A stretch of DNA of 64,000 nt. Source: Cyclobacteriaceae bacterium (GTDB lineage: Bacteria > Bacteroidota > Bacteroidia > Cytophagales > Cyclobacteriaceae). The stretch spans positions 1 to 64,000 of the forward strand of contig JALHOT010000009.1 in assembly GCA_022842845.1 (NCBI GenBank). The letters run 5' to 3'. This document shows positions 43,108 to 51,883 of the stretch, piece after piece; within the stretch, counting starts at the first letter, position 1, and each line of letters begins with the position of its first letter. A program made the translations under genes and the position numbers. The notes under the pieces were generated by a model. That model made no database searches and was not told where the DNA came from. It worked only from the letters and a program-made list of their open reading frames with translations.

Positions 43108-43109
43108 AG

Positions 43110-43182
43110 TGATCCCGCTGGGATTCGAACCCAGGACCCATACATTAAAAGTGTATTGCTCTACCAGCTGAGCTACGGAATC
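43110..43182 (-). tRNA. tRNA-Lys (TTT)
   Basis: The 73-nt cloverleaf has acceptor GATTCCG paired with CGGGATC plus discriminator A. The D arm is GCTC/GAGC, the anticodon arm ATACA/TGTAT with loop CTTTTAA giving anticodon TTT, and the T arm CTGGG-TTCGAAT-CCCAG. No CCA is encoded. The 3' end faces the integrase gene and is the likely attachment site. Confidence 0.93.
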
Positions 43183-43229
43183 GATTAGCGAATTTGCCGT
43201 TTTAACGAGCATTTCCGTAATTGAGGGCA

Positions 43230-43259
43230 CAAAGGTAACAGGATATAAAAAATATGCAA
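43230..43259 (-). promoter_or_regulatory. Bacteroidota-type promoter of tRNA-Lys
   Basis: The minus strand reads TTG at 43259-43257, 19 bp, then TACCTTTG at 43237-43230, an exact match to the -33 TTG / -7 TAnnTTTG pattern. Transcription would begin near 43222, 40 bp upstream of the tRNA. Confidence 0.7.
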
Positions 43260-43985
43260 AAGCGAGCGTCAAAAATTATTGCACTTATTTTCTTAAGTTT
43301 TTTTTCTGCCTTTCCTTCTTTAGCACAGGTATCTCAATATAGGTTATACACAGCCGATTCGCTTTTTGAAGCCAAGCGCTATACGCAAGCCCTTGCCAAG
43401 TTCGAGGGTGTGATTAATAATGGTGAATATACGCCCGCTATGTTGCTGAAAATGGCCTACATACATGAAGGTTTGGGCAATATCGCTGAAACGCAATATT
43501 TCCTTAACCTTTATTTCCTGGCCACCAACGATGCTTCTGTTAATGATAAAATGATGGAGCTGGCTGATAAAAACAACCTGCTCGGTTATCAAATTGAAGA
43601 CGAGGACAGGGCCATGCTTTTTCTTCAAAAGAATCGACAGTATATCATTATGATTGTAAGCGGCCTGCTTTTATTGTCATTTGCTTTGTTGTTTTATCAA
43701 AAGCGAGCACAAAAACGCCCTTGGGTGGCTTTTATCTGTGTAAGTGCTTGTAGTGTTCTTCTTCTGATCTGTAATAGTTGGTTGGAGAGAGAAAATGCCT
43801 ACATCATTGTGCAACCCAATACCTATTTGATGAGCGGTCCGTCTGCAGGATCAGACCTTGTTGAAATTGTAGAGGCTGGCCATAAAATAACGATCAAGGG
43901 TAAGGAAGATATCTGGCTAAAAGGTATTTGGAGAGATCAGGTGGTTTATCTGAGAGAGGAGAAACTTCTACCCATTATTCTTTAA
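43254..43985 (+). CDS. TPR plus SH3-like domain envelope protein
   Basis: The 243-residue protein has a signal peptide (IIALIFLSFFSAFPSLAQ) and two TPR-like repeats (ADSLFEAKRYTQALAKFEGV, MLLKMAYIHEGLGNIAET). Two membrane helices follow (IIMIVSGLLLLSFALLFY, VAFICVSACSVLLLIC), and a C-terminal SH3-like fold (NTYLMSGPSAGSDLVEIVEA). This is the layout of BatE-like proteins of Bacteroidota, although no bat operon is next to it. It is divergent from tRNA-Lys, and its start overlaps the tRNA promoter. Confidence 0.65.
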   Translation: MQKRASKIIALIFLSFFSAFPSLAQVSQYRLYTADSLFEAKRYTQALAKFEGVINNGEYTPAMLLKMAYIHEGLGNIAETQYFLNLYFLATNDASVNDKMMELADKNNLLGYQIEDEDRAMLFLQKNRQYIIMIVSGLLLLSFALLFYQKRAQKRPWVAFICVSACSVLLLICNSWLERENAYIIVQPNTYLMSGPSAGSDLVEIVEAGHKITIKGKEDIWLKGIWRDQVVYLREEKLLPIIL

Positions 43986-44019
43986 TGGCTTAGCTACTTG
44001 TGTTGTATTTTGCGGCCGC

Positions 44020-45468
44020 ATGAAAAAGGGAGATATTTTACCTGATATTCTGGTGGAAAGCATGGCGGCTGAAGGCAAGTGCCTTTCAAGACTGCCCGAT
44101 GGCCGGGTTTTATTCATCGAAGGGGCTGCTCCGGGCGATACCGTCAATGTCTCCCTCACTAAAATCAAAAGCAATTTTGTTGAAGGCAAAGCCGTTTCCA
44201 TCACTAAATTCTCCTCGCACCGTGTCGAGCCTTTTTGTGAGCATTTTGGTTTGTGCGGAGGCTGTAAATGGCAGCATTTAAGCTACGAGCAACAGCTCTT
44301 GTATAAACAACAGCAGGTTGTCGACAATCTTGAACGAATTGGAGGGCTATCGGTAACGGCTATTAAGCCTATTATCCCCTCAACGGATACCCGTTATTAT
44401 AGAAATAAACTAGACTTTACTTTTTCAGCCCAGCGTTGGTTAACCAAAGAAGAGTTACAGGCCAAAAAAGAAGGGGAAGTTTTATTAGAACCAGGAAAGG
44501 AAGCTGTTTACGAACCGGCACTCGGTTACCATTTACCCACCTTTTACGATAAGGTTTTTGATGTTCGGGAATGCTATCTGCAGCCGCATCCATCCAATGC
44601 TATTCGTTTATTGGTAAAGCAGGTGGCGCTGGATAATCAGATGGATTTCTTCGATCTGCGCAAACAAATTGGTTACCTCAGAACCATCACCATTCGCACA
44701 GCATCAACAGGTGAAATGATGGTTATTCTTCAAGTCACCTATGACAAGCCTGACTGGCTCGAAAAAATTTTACAGGCCATTGCCGATCATTTTCCACAAG
44801 TAACATCGCTGCAATATGTTATCAATGGAAAGAGAAATGACACCTTTCACGATCTTTCAATCGTTTGCTGGAAGGGTTTGCCTTACATTACTGAGGAGAT
44901 GAAAAAGCCAGATGGCAATGGCGTGTTGAAGTTCAGGGTAGGACCCAAATCTTTTTATCAAACAAACTCAAAGCAAGCTTATACTTTATATGAAGTAGCC
45001 TGGCGCATGGCCGATTTAAAAGGTAATGAACTGGTGTATGATCTGTATACAGGCACCGGCACCATAGCCAGCTTTGTGTCAGGTAATGCGGCAAAAGTAA
45101 TTGGACTTGAATATGTGAAGGCGGCCATAGAAGATGCCAAAGAGAATGCTGCATTAAACAATATTACCAATACAGATTTTTATGCAGGTGATATGAAAGA
45201 TTTATTGAATGAATCTTTCTTAAAACAACATGGTAAACCCGATGTTATTATCACCGATCCCCCGAGAGCGGGTATGCATGAAGATGTATGTAAAATGCTG
45301 TTGCAGGCAGCCCCTAAAAAAATTGTGTACGTCAGTTGCAACCCGGCTACACAAGCACGTGATCTGAAGTTATTATCAGAGAAATACGATTTAGTTGATA
45401 TTCAGCCGGTCGATATGTTCCCGCATACCACCCATGTTGAAAACGTGGTGAGTCTTGTCTTACGCTAA
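44020..45468 (+). CDS. rlmD: 23S rRNA (uracil-5-)-methyltransferase RlmD/RumA family
   Basis: The 482-residue protein has an N-terminal TRAM domain (RLPDGRVLFIEGAAPGDTVN) and four Cys for a 4Fe-4S cluster (CEHFGLCGGCKWQH and an earlier Cys). The Rossmann methyltransferase domain has VYDLYTGTGTIA (motif I) and VIITDPPRAGMHE. The catalytic Cys is in IVYVSCNPATQA. It methylates uracil C5 in 23S rRNA with SAM. Full length. Confidence 0.9.
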   Translation: MKKGDILPDILVESMAAEGKCLSRLPDGRVLFIEGAAPGDTVNVSLTKIKSNFVEGKAVSITKFSSHRVEPFCEHFGLCGGCKWQHLSYEQQLLYKQQQVVDNLERIGGLSVTAIKPIIPSTDTRYYRNKLDFTFSAQRWLTKEELQAKKEGEVLLEPGKEAVYEPALGYHLPTFYDKVFDVRECYLQPHPSNAIRLLVKQVALDNQMDFFDLRKQIGYLRTITIRTASTGEMMVILQVTYDKPDWLEKILQAIADHFPQVTSLQYVINGKRNDTFHDLSIVCWKGLPYITEEMKKPDGNGVLKFRVGPKSFYQTNSKQAYTLYEVAWRMADLKGNELVYDLYTGTGTIASFVSGNAAKVIGLEYVKAAIEDAKENAALNNITNTDFYAGDMKDLLNESFLKQHGKPDVIITDPPRAGMHEDVCKMLLQAAPKKIVYVSCNPATQARDLKLLSEKYDLVDIQPVDMFPHTTHVENVVSLVLR

Positions 45469-45529
45469 GCTGATTTTAGTCAAAACCTTTTTGATTTAGT
45501 CCCTTATATTTGTCGATCAATTTGAGCCT

Positions 45530-47818
45530 ATGTCTATAAAAATTAGAAAGCAGGATGCCCTTAATTATCATATGCAAGGTCAGCCTGGTAAAATTGAAGT
45601 TGTTCCTACCAAAGTATTAAGTTCTCAACTCGATTTAGCACTTGCCTATTCACCAGGGGTAGCAGAACCTTGTAAAGAAATAGCGGCCAATAAAGAGGAT
45701 GTTTACAAATATACAGCCAAGGGAAACTTGGTGGCCGTGATTACCAACGGTACAGCCGTGCTTGGTTTAGGTGATATTGGTCCTGAAGCTTCCAAGCCTG
45801 TTATGGAAGGAAAGGCTGTGCTGTTTAAGAAATATGCCGGTATCGATAGCTTTGATATTGAGATTGATGAAAAAGACCCCGATGCCTTTATTAAGATTGT
45901 AAAATCGCTTGAGCCTACTTTCGGTGGTATTAACCTCGAAGATATTAAAGCACCGGAGTGTTTTAAAATTGAAACGGAATTACGCGGCATGATGAAAATA
46001 CCCATCATGCACGATGATCAACACGGTACGGCCATTATCTCAAGTGCAGCATTGCTCAATGCATTGGAGTTAGTAGGAAAGAAAATTGAAGACACAGTAT
46101 TGGTATTGAATGGAGCCGGTGCTGCGGCCGTGTCTTGTACCCGCCTTTATGTAGCGCTTGGTCTTCGAAAAGAAAATGTGATCATGTGCGATAGCAAAGG
46201 TGTTATTCGCAAAGATCGCCCTAACCTGGATGGTGCCAAGGCTGAGTTCGCTACATCAAGAAATATCAATACACTACAAGAAGCGATTAAAGGCGCTGAT
46301 GTTTTTGTAGGGCTATCAGTGGCAGATATATTAACACCAGAGGATATTCAGGCCATGGCAAAAGATCCAGTAATTTTTGCACTGGCAAATCCTAACCCTG
46401 AAATTGCCTACGACCTGGCTATGCAATCACGTACTGACTTGATCATGGGTACCGGTAGGAGTGATCATCCTAATCAGGTAAACAATGTATTAGGATTCCC
46501 TTACATATTCAGAGGCGCGTTAGATGTTCGTGCTACCGAAATAAACGAAGCCATGAAATTGGCAGCTGTGTATGCCCTTGCTTCTTTAGCCAAAGAGCCG
46601 GTGCCAGATATCGTTAACAAAGCTTATAACATAGAGAAGCTCAATTTTGGTCGCTTCTATTTAATTCCAAAGCCACTCGATCCCCGATTGATTACAACCA
46701 TTTCACCTGCGGTGGCGAAAGCTGCCATGGATAGTGGGGTTGCCAAAAAACCAATCACTGATTGGGGCGCTTATCATGTTGAATTGCAAAAGCGAATAGG
46801 CATTGATCAGAAATTCATGAATAGAATTATTGATCGTGCCAAGCACAATCCTAAGCGGGTTGTATTTGCGGAGGCTACGCATCATAAAATATTGAAAGCG
46901 GCACAGGTATTAGTTGATGAAGGTATTGCTCAGCCAATTTTATTAGGTGATCCTAAAGAAATCAAAGCATTAATTGAGGAGCATAAACTTGATTTAAACT
47001 GTCCCATCATCTACCCGCGTAAAGAGAAGGAGACCCTTGAACGTTATGCCCAACGCTTGTATGAGAAGCGCCAGCGTAAAGGACTAACCTACCGCGATTG
47101 TTTGAAGCTGATGCGTGACAGAAATTATTTTGCAGCCATGATGGTAGAGACGGGGGATGCAGATGCTTTGGTGTCAGGCTTGACCAAAGATTATCCTAAG
47201 ACCATTTTGCCATCGCTTCAAATTATCGGTACAGCTCCTGGTGTAAAGCGCGTGGCGGGTATGTACATAGTAATGACTAAGAAAGGCAATTACTTCTTTG
47301 GGGATTGTACGGTTAATGTTGATCCAACAGCAGAGGAATTGACTGAAATCATCAAGCTGACTGCCAATGGTGCGAAATTCTTTGATGTGGTGCCACGCGT
47401 GGCCGCTCTCTCTTATTCAAACTTTGGATCAAGCAAAGGTGAACTTCCGGATAAGGTAAGAGAAGCCGTTAGAATGGTGAAGGAAGTAAATCCTGATTTA
47501 ATCATTGACGGTGACATTCAGGCTAACGTTGCACTCAACACTGAGCTTCAACAAGAAATGTATCCATTTAGTAAACTGGCTAAAGATGGCGCGAATACTT
47601 TGATATTCCCCAACCTGGCTTCAGCCAACATCGCGTATAAATTATTGATGGAGATTGGAGGAGCAGAAACCATTGGTCCAATTTTGCTGGGCATGAAAAA
47701 GCCAGTGCATGTGTTACAGCTGGGGAGCTCCATCCGTGAGATTGTTAACATAGCAGCGATAGCGGTGGTAGATGCACAAGTGCATGAAGACGCTGGTAAG
47801 AAACAGAAGACTAAATAA
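45530..47818 (+). CDS. maeB: NADP-dependent malic enzyme, MaeB type with phosphotransacetylase-like C-terminus
   Basis: The first ~430 of the 762 residues are malic enzyme: AYSPGVAEPCKEI with the catalytic Tyr, then GDIGPEASKPVMEGKAVL, HDDQHGTAI for the metal site, and a Rossmann LNGAGAAAVSC. The rest is a Pta-like domain (RVVFAEATHHKILKAA, GVKRVAGMY) that is regulatory in MaeB. It decarboxylates malate to pyruvate and makes NADPH. A -7 element TATATTTG lies at 45505-45512, without a clear -33. A strong terminator follows. Confidence 0.93.
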   Translation: MSIKIRKQDALNYHMQGQPGKIEVVPTKVLSSQLDLALAYSPGVAEPCKEIAANKEDVYKYTAKGNLVAVITNGTAVLGLGDIGPEASKPVMEGKAVLFKKYAGIDSFDIEIDEKDPDAFIKIVKSLEPTFGGINLEDIKAPECFKIETELRGMMKIPIMHDDQHGTAIISSAALLNALELVGKKIEDTVLVLNGAGAAAVSCTRLYVALGLRKENVIMCDSKGVIRKDRPNLDGAKAEFATSRNINTLQEAIKGADVFVGLSVADILTPEDIQAMAKDPVIFALANPNPEIAYDLAMQSRTDLIMGTGRSDHPNQVNNVLGFPYIFRGALDVRATEINEAMKLAAVYALASLAKEPVPDIVNKAYNIEKLNFGRFYLIPKPLDPRLITTISPAVAKAAMDSGVAKKPITDWGAYHVELQKRIGIDQKFMNRIIDRAKHNPKRVVFAEATHHKILKAAQVLVDEGIAQPILLGDPKEIKALIEEHKLDLNCPIIYPRKEKETLERYAQRLYEKRQRKGLTYRDCLKLMRDRNYFAAMMVETGDADALVSGLTKDYPKTILPSLQIIGTAPGVKRVAGMYIVMTKKGNYFFGDCTVNVDPTAEELTEIIKLTANGAKFFDVVPRVAALSYSNFGSSKGELPDKVREAVRMVKEVNPDLIIDGDIQANVALNTELQQEMYPFSKLAKDGANTLIFPNLASANIAYKLLMEIGGAETIGPILLGMKKPVHVLQLGSSIREIVNIAAIAVVDAQVHEDAGKKQKTK

Positions 47819-47837
47819 TTCTTCAATAGTGTGTAGA

Positions 47838-47872
47838 AATTGAAGCAGTCATTTGACTGCTTCAATTTTTTA
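47838..47872 (+). terminator. Rho-independent terminator of maeB
   Basis: AATTGAAGCAGTCA (47838-47851) pairs perfectly with TGACTGCTTCAATT (47854-47867) over 14 bp with a 2-nt loop, followed by a T-run. It also separates maeB from the convergent gene at 47889. Confidence 0.85.
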
Positions 47873-47888
47873 TAGGCTTGTCTTGCGA

Positions 47889-48800
47889 CTAAATCTTGAA
47901 ATGATACCCAATGCTAAATAAGATGGGGAAAGGATCATTGATATCAATAGCCGGATTATTTTGAAGTGCCTTTAGGTCATCGTAATAAGCAGACGAACGA
48001 ATAGGGAGAATGAGTTCAAGATGAATGTGACTATTATCGCTACCTCTTCTGCTTTCAAAGCCAAGACCAATGGATGGCCCAAAATAAGTTTTGTCATACT
48101 GAGGTGCTCCTAAAACTTTAATCACACCGTTGTAGCCATACATGGCAGAGAGCGTTGGGATCACCCGCTTGTTGCCAAAACGACCTGTTAGTCCTGCGTT
48201 AAAGCCCAGACCGTTAACAGCGTAACCACCAGCTGCAAAAACTCCGATAGATACCGTTTGCTCAACATTGGGAACAAATGTAAAGCGGGCCCCTAATCCT
48301 CCATAATCCAGACCAACCCCTATACCCATGAAGAAGGCAGCTCCTGAATCGACTGATTCGAAATCTTCATTGCTCACTGTTTTAGTAGGTGTTTCTTGTT
48401 GCGTAGGCGGGTAAACTACCCAGTTATTTTGTTTATTAATTGGAGGAACGGCTACGACTACTGAATCACTTTCATTAACCGTAGCAGACTCGCTTATGGC
48501 AGCGCTCGCAGACTTTACCAGTACATTATCAACATAAACAATAATCTCTTGTTTAATTAAGCCATCGATAAGTTCTTGCTTGGGTTTTACTTCTCCATTA
48601 CCAGAAAATTTAATAACAGCAATTAGGTTTAGAGAAAGCGCTCCCTCTTTTACTATCAACAAATCACCTTCAATGGTGCGTACTTCAGTAGCCACCCGTG
48701 CACTATCCTTCATAACAATAACAGCCTGCTGCGCTTGCGTTACGACAGCTGTTAAGAAGAGCAAAAGCAGCAGACTGATATTTCTGAAGGACGAAAACAT
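47889..48800 (-). CDS. Outer-membrane beta-barrel-like protein, function unknown
   Basis: The 303-residue protein has a signal peptide (ISLLLLLFLTAVVTQAQ) and an N-terminal ~100 residues of small strands (VIVMKDSARVATEVRTIEGD). A Ser/Thr/Pro-rich linker leads to a C-terminal barrel-like part with alternating Gly-rich strands (FFMGIGVGLDYGGLGARF) ending in an aromatic-rich FSIGYHFKI, as in outer-membrane proteins. No family is recognised. Confidence 0.6.
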   Translation of the reverse strand: MFSSFRNISLLLLLFLTAVVTQAQQAVIVMKDSARVATEVRTIEGDLLIVKEGALSLNLIAVIKFSGNGEVKPKQELIDGLIKQEIIVYVDNVLVKSASAAISESATVNESDSVVVAVPPINKQNNWVVYPPTQQETPTKTVSNEDFESVDSGAAFFMGIGVGLDYGGLGARFTFVPNVEQTVSIGVFAAGGYAVNGLGFNAGLTGRFGNKRVIPTLSAMYGYNGVIKVLGAPQYDKTYFGPSIGLGFESRRGSDNSHIHLELILPIRSSAYYDDLKALQNNPAIDINDPFPILFSIGYHFKI

Positions 48801-48819
48801 ATGGCAGTAGATTTAATAA

Positions 48820-49698
48820 TTATTTTTTAGCTCCTGCTTCAGGGAATTCGTAACCATACAGCTTGGTGATTTTTTTCCTGGGCATTTCTTCCACGCTCAC
48901 AAACATCCTAATGTCCTCAGTGGGTCTGTCAAAACGGTCGCGATTAGCGGCAGCAATTTTATCGATAACCTCAAGGCCTTTAATAATTTGGCCGAACACT
49001 GTGTACTGATCGTCTAAGTGTGGGGCACCTCCTATAGTTGTATAGGCCTTTAAACGATCTTCTGCAATTGGTCTTTTAACGCGCACCCCTTCTGATCTTT
49101 CAACCCTTGGTGCTAAGGCAAGAATGCATGCTTCATAGGCTTTGATATCACTTTGATACAGCTGAATAAGCGAATCATACAGGGCTTTGTTTTCGGGGCG
49201 AGATAACATTTGTTGTAAGCCCATGCCTAATTTATTTTGGTCAATTAACAAATCACTTTCTTTCCAAACCTGGCCTTGTACAACATAAAACTGAGAACCA
49301 CTGGAGGCTTGTTGAGGATTCATTTGATCACCCAGCCTTGCTGCAGAAAGCGCTCCTTTGTGGTGAAAATACTTGCTGACAAATTCTGCCGGTACTGTGT
49401 AACCGGGGCCACCTGTTCCAAGATTTTCACCGGGCAAGGCCTTTTTGGAGTTAGGATCTCCGGCTTGTATCATGAAATTAGGAATGACACGATGAAACAG
49501 AAGACTGTCAAAGTATCCTTCCTTCGCGAGCTTAATGAAATTCTCTTTGTGCTTGGGTGTCTCGTCATATAAGATAGCCACCATATCGCCTTGATTGGTT
49601 TTGATGGTTACTACAAAATCAGTTTTTTTAGACTGAGCACAGCTAAACAAAATGGATACTGAAGTAAGTAGAGATAGAATAAATATACGTTGCATCAT
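48820..49698 (-). CDS. Cyclophilin-type peptidylprolyl isomerase, lipoprotein
   Basis: The 292-residue protein has a lipobox (SILFSCAQS). The cyclophilin domain has [20 protein letters not shown], then [11 protein letters not shown] and QFYVVQG, with an insertion of about 80 residues ([14 protein letters not shown] and following) before the final [15 protein letters not shown]. The Arg of FHRV and QAGDP are active-site residues. It folds exported proteins in the periplasm. Next to hemC on the same strand. Confidence 0.88.
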   Translation of the reverse strand: MMQRIFILSLLTSVSILFSCAQSKKTDFVVTIKTNQGDMVAILYDETPKHKENFIKLAKEGYFDSLLFHRVIPNFMIQAGDPNSKKALPGENLGTGGPGYTVPAEFVSKYFHHKGALSAARLGDQMNPQQASSGSQFYVVQGQVWKESDLLIDQNKLGMGLQQMLSRPENKALYDSLIQLYQSDIKAYEACILALAPRVERSEGVRVKRPIAEDRLKAYTTIGGAPHLDDQYTVFGQIIKGLEVIDKIAAANRDRFDRPTEDIRMFVSVEEMPRKKITKLYGYEFPEAGAKK

Positions 49699-49722
49699 AT
49701 TGATAGTACGTTTTTACTTTTG

Positions 49723-50649
49723 TTATTGTATTAGGTTCTTTTTTATTTTTTCAAGAATTTCATGACCTCCTTCTGCCAATACCTCCATGGCCACTCTTCG
49801 GCCTAGTTCTTTTGCTTCTATGGCAGGGGCAGCATCTTTAATTTTTACTACACGTTTTCCATCCAACGAAATAATGCCTGCTTTTAATGTGATGAGGTTG
49901 CCTTCGTAATGCGCGTATCCGAAAGAGGGTATACTGCAGCCTCCTTGCAATGTTTTTAAAAATGAACGCTCTGCTCGCAGACAATCTTCTGTATCAGGAT
50001 GGTTAATGTAGCGTTGCACAGCGTCTTTCTTTTTGAAATCAAGTTTTTTATGACACTCTATGGCAATGCAACCTTGACCGACAGCCGGTACAAAATAGCT
50101 GGTTTCAATTTTTTCAGCGATCAAATGATCGTAGCCCATGCGATGCACACCGGCATAGGCAAGCATCAGGGCATCGCACTCTCCGGCTTTCATCTTTTCA
50201 ATACGAGTTTGAAGATTACCCCTGACAGTAACCGCTTCAATATTTGGGTAATAGTGTTTTAAAAAAGCAACCCTGCGTGTAGATGCAGTGCCTATGCGAA
50301 GCCCTGTTTTGAATAGATCCAGGTGCTTATTGGTACTTACTAACACATCATTCACTTGCTCTCTTTCAGTAAAGGCAATTAACTCCAGTTCGTCCGGAAG
50401 TTCACTCGATAAATCTTTGGCGCTATGCACGGCAATATCAATGCTGCCATCTAAAAGCTTCGCTTCAATTTCTTCTGTGAAGACCCCCTTGCTGCCAATT
50501 TTACCGATGGTTACATCTAATATCTTATCTCCCTTCGTGTCAATTGTTATGATTTCTGTTTTCATGCCTGAAGGGCGGAGTAATTGCGCGATGTGCTCTG
50601 CTTGCCAGAGGGCGAGTTTGCTACCACGAGTACCTATGCGTATGGTCAT
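49723..50649 (-). CDS. hemC: Porphobilinogen deaminase (hydroxymethylbilane synthase)
   Basis: The 308-residue protein starts RIGTRGSKLALWQAEHIAQL. Catalytic Asp in VHSAKDLSSELPDELEL, phosphate-binding Arg in GTASTRRVAFL and VRGNLQTRIEKM, and the Cys that binds the dipyrromethane cofactor in LQGGCSIPSFGY are present. It joins four porphobilinogens to hydroxymethylbilane in haem synthesis. Complete. Confidence 0.95.
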   Translation of the reverse strand: MTIRIGTRGSKLALWQAEHIAQLLRPSGMKTEIITIDTKGDKILDVTIGKIGSKGVFTEEIEAKLLDGSIDIAVHSAKDLSSELPDELELIAFTEREQVNDVLVSTNKHLDLFKTGLRIGTASTRRVAFLKHYYPNIEAVTVRGNLQTRIEKMKAGECDALMLAYAGVHRMGYDHLIAEKIETSYFVPAVGQGCIAIECHKKLDFKKKDAVQRYINHPDTEDCLRAERSFLKTLQGGCSIPSFGYAHYEGNLITLKAGIISLDGKRVVKIKDAAPAIEAKELGRRVAMEVLAEGGHEILEKIKKNLIQ

Positions 50650-50672
50650 ACTATATGATTTTAAAATGAATT

Positions 50673-50739
50673 GATGTGCTGGTATGATAATTTGCTCATG
50701 TGCTGATGGAGAATATTGCGAATCAGCAAATCAGCACAT
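50673..50739. repeat. Short intergenic repeat with inverted ATGTGCTGAT arms
   Basis: GATGTGCTG at 50673, ATGTGCTGAT at 50698 and its complement ATCAGCACAT at 50730 fill the gap between holB and hemC, together with shorter AATCAGC and CGAATCA units. Such AATCAGCAC-like intergenic repeats are seen in many Bacteroidota genomes, from memory. A hairpin with a 22-nt loop is possible. Confidence 0.5.
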
Positions 50740-50750
50740 CTTCGAATCAT

Positions 50751-51878
50751 CTAATTATTAGTTAGTGTTTTAGACAAGTTAACAGAAAGATCCAGAAATA
50801 TCATTTTAGCGCTTCCGTTTCTTTCAAGATGAAAGTTGGCTTCGCCCATGAGCTGCACCGACTTTTCAATTTTCTGCCATGTAAGTACTTTTCCAAAATT
50901 TTGAACAAACTGCAATTCTTCTCCCCTCGTACGATTAATAGTTCCAGCGCCCGCAACATGCAGAAAAGTTTCGCGAAGCATGTTCATGCTGTACGTCAGC
51001 AGGCCGCGTTGGTTGAGCTTGTCAAGGTTGTGGAATTCATCAGCCATATTGACTAAGCCAATGTAATCCTTCTTGAAACACGTGCGCATCCACTCAATAA
51101 ATCGCTGAGTATTGTTGTCTTCCTCTTGGGAAAGTATTTTGAAAGACAAATTTATGTTCCCGTCAGCAAGTTGTGCTGCTTTGGCTGCTCTTTTCTCGTC
51201 TACCTCCATTTTCTCCATCAGGTATTGTTCAAGTTCAGCATCACTCAATAAAGGAACGGTGATGAGTTGTGTTCTGGAAAGTATGGTAGGTAATAATCTG
51301 TCTGCAGCATTGGTGATGAGAATAAAGTACGTATTGGGTGATGGCTCCTCTAATATTTTAAGAATACCATTGGCAGCGGTATGGTGCATGTATTCAGGCT
51401 GCCAGATAATCATTACTTTATTTTTACTTTCGAAAGGTTTGAGCGAAAGTGCTTTGACAATTTCACGACTTTCTTCTTTAGAGATATTGGCTTGCTTGTC
51501 TTCGCCACCATAAAAGTTGGCCCAGTCTTCAATATTTCCGAAGGGTTGCTGCAGCAAAAAGCTGCGCCATGTTTTCAGCTTTTCAATTTTAAAAGCTTCT
51601 TCATCTTTACTGCCTTTGATATTGCCTATTGGAAATACAAAGTGGGTATCAGGATGGATAAACTTCAAATTCTTACTGCAGGCAGCACAGGTGCCGCAAG
51701 CATCATTCGCTCCTGGATTTTCACAATGCAAATACGTTGCGTAGGCAAGGGCCAGTGGTAGATTAAGAGCGCCTTCTGCCCCCAAAAATAGCTGTGCATG
51801 GGCAACATGGTTGTTTTGCACAGCCTGTAGTAAAACCTTTTTTACCTCTGCGAGTCCTGGTATTTGAGAGAAGAGCAT
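50751..51878 (-). CDS. holB: DNA polymerase III delta-prime subunit
   Basis: The 375-residue protein is AAA+ clamp-loader-like: HVAHAQLFLGAEGALNLPLA in place of a working Walker A (as is usual for delta-prime). It has the zinc site CENPGANDACGTCAAC, then VMIIWQPEYMHHTAANGILK, ILEEPSPNTYFILIT, and sensor-like PTILSRTQLI. It is part of the clamp loader for the replicative polymerase. It lies 5 bp after the GlmU-family gene. Confidence 0.88.
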   Translation of the reverse strand: MLFSQIPGLAEVKKVLLQAVQNNHVAHAQLFLGAEGALNLPLALAYATYLHCENPGANDACGTCAACSKNLKFIHPDTHFVFPIGNIKGSKDEEAFKIEKLKTWRSFLLQQPFGNIEDWANFYGGEDKQANISKEESREIVKALSLKPFESKNKVMIIWQPEYMHHTAANGILKILEEPSPNTYFILITNAADRLLPTILSRTQLITVPLLSDAELEQYLMEKMEVDEKRAAKAAQLADGNINLSFKILSQEEDNNTQRFIEWMRTCFKKDYIGLVNMADEFHNLDKLNQRGLLTYSMNMLRETFLHVAGAGTINRTRGEELQFVQNFGKVLTWQKIEKSVQLMGEANFHLERNGSAKMIFLDLSVNLSKTLTNN

Positions 51879-51883
51879 GGTGT

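Larger units (their letters stand above)
1..43109. mobile_element. Integrated element at tRNA-Lys carrying copper, Zn/Cd/Co and mercury resistance (left end outside window)
   Basis: The right border is inferred at the 3' end of the tRNA-Lys gene, beside a tyrosine recombinase gene pointing away from it. Short direct repeats in the 130-bp gap look like recombinase arm sites. Backbone genes with phage-like character lie at both ends (1-999 and 33509-42974) and enclose metal-resistance cargo. A CI-like repressor module sits in the middle. Three backbone promoters share the same 10-bp repeat array. No duplicate of the tRNA 3' end was noticed elsewhere in the window, so the left att site is probably upstream of position 1. 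No conjugation genes are visible, so whether this is a prophage-like element, an ICE or a satellite cannot be decided. Confidence 0.6.

Noticed and set aside
1-43109. Classification as a conjugative element (ICE)
   Set aside because: No relaxase, coupling protein or Tra genes can be seen in the window; they could only lie to the left of it.
50673-50739. Hairpin as a terminator of holB
   Set aside because: The 22-nt loop and lack of a T-run make it a poor terminator; it looks like a general intergenic repeat.
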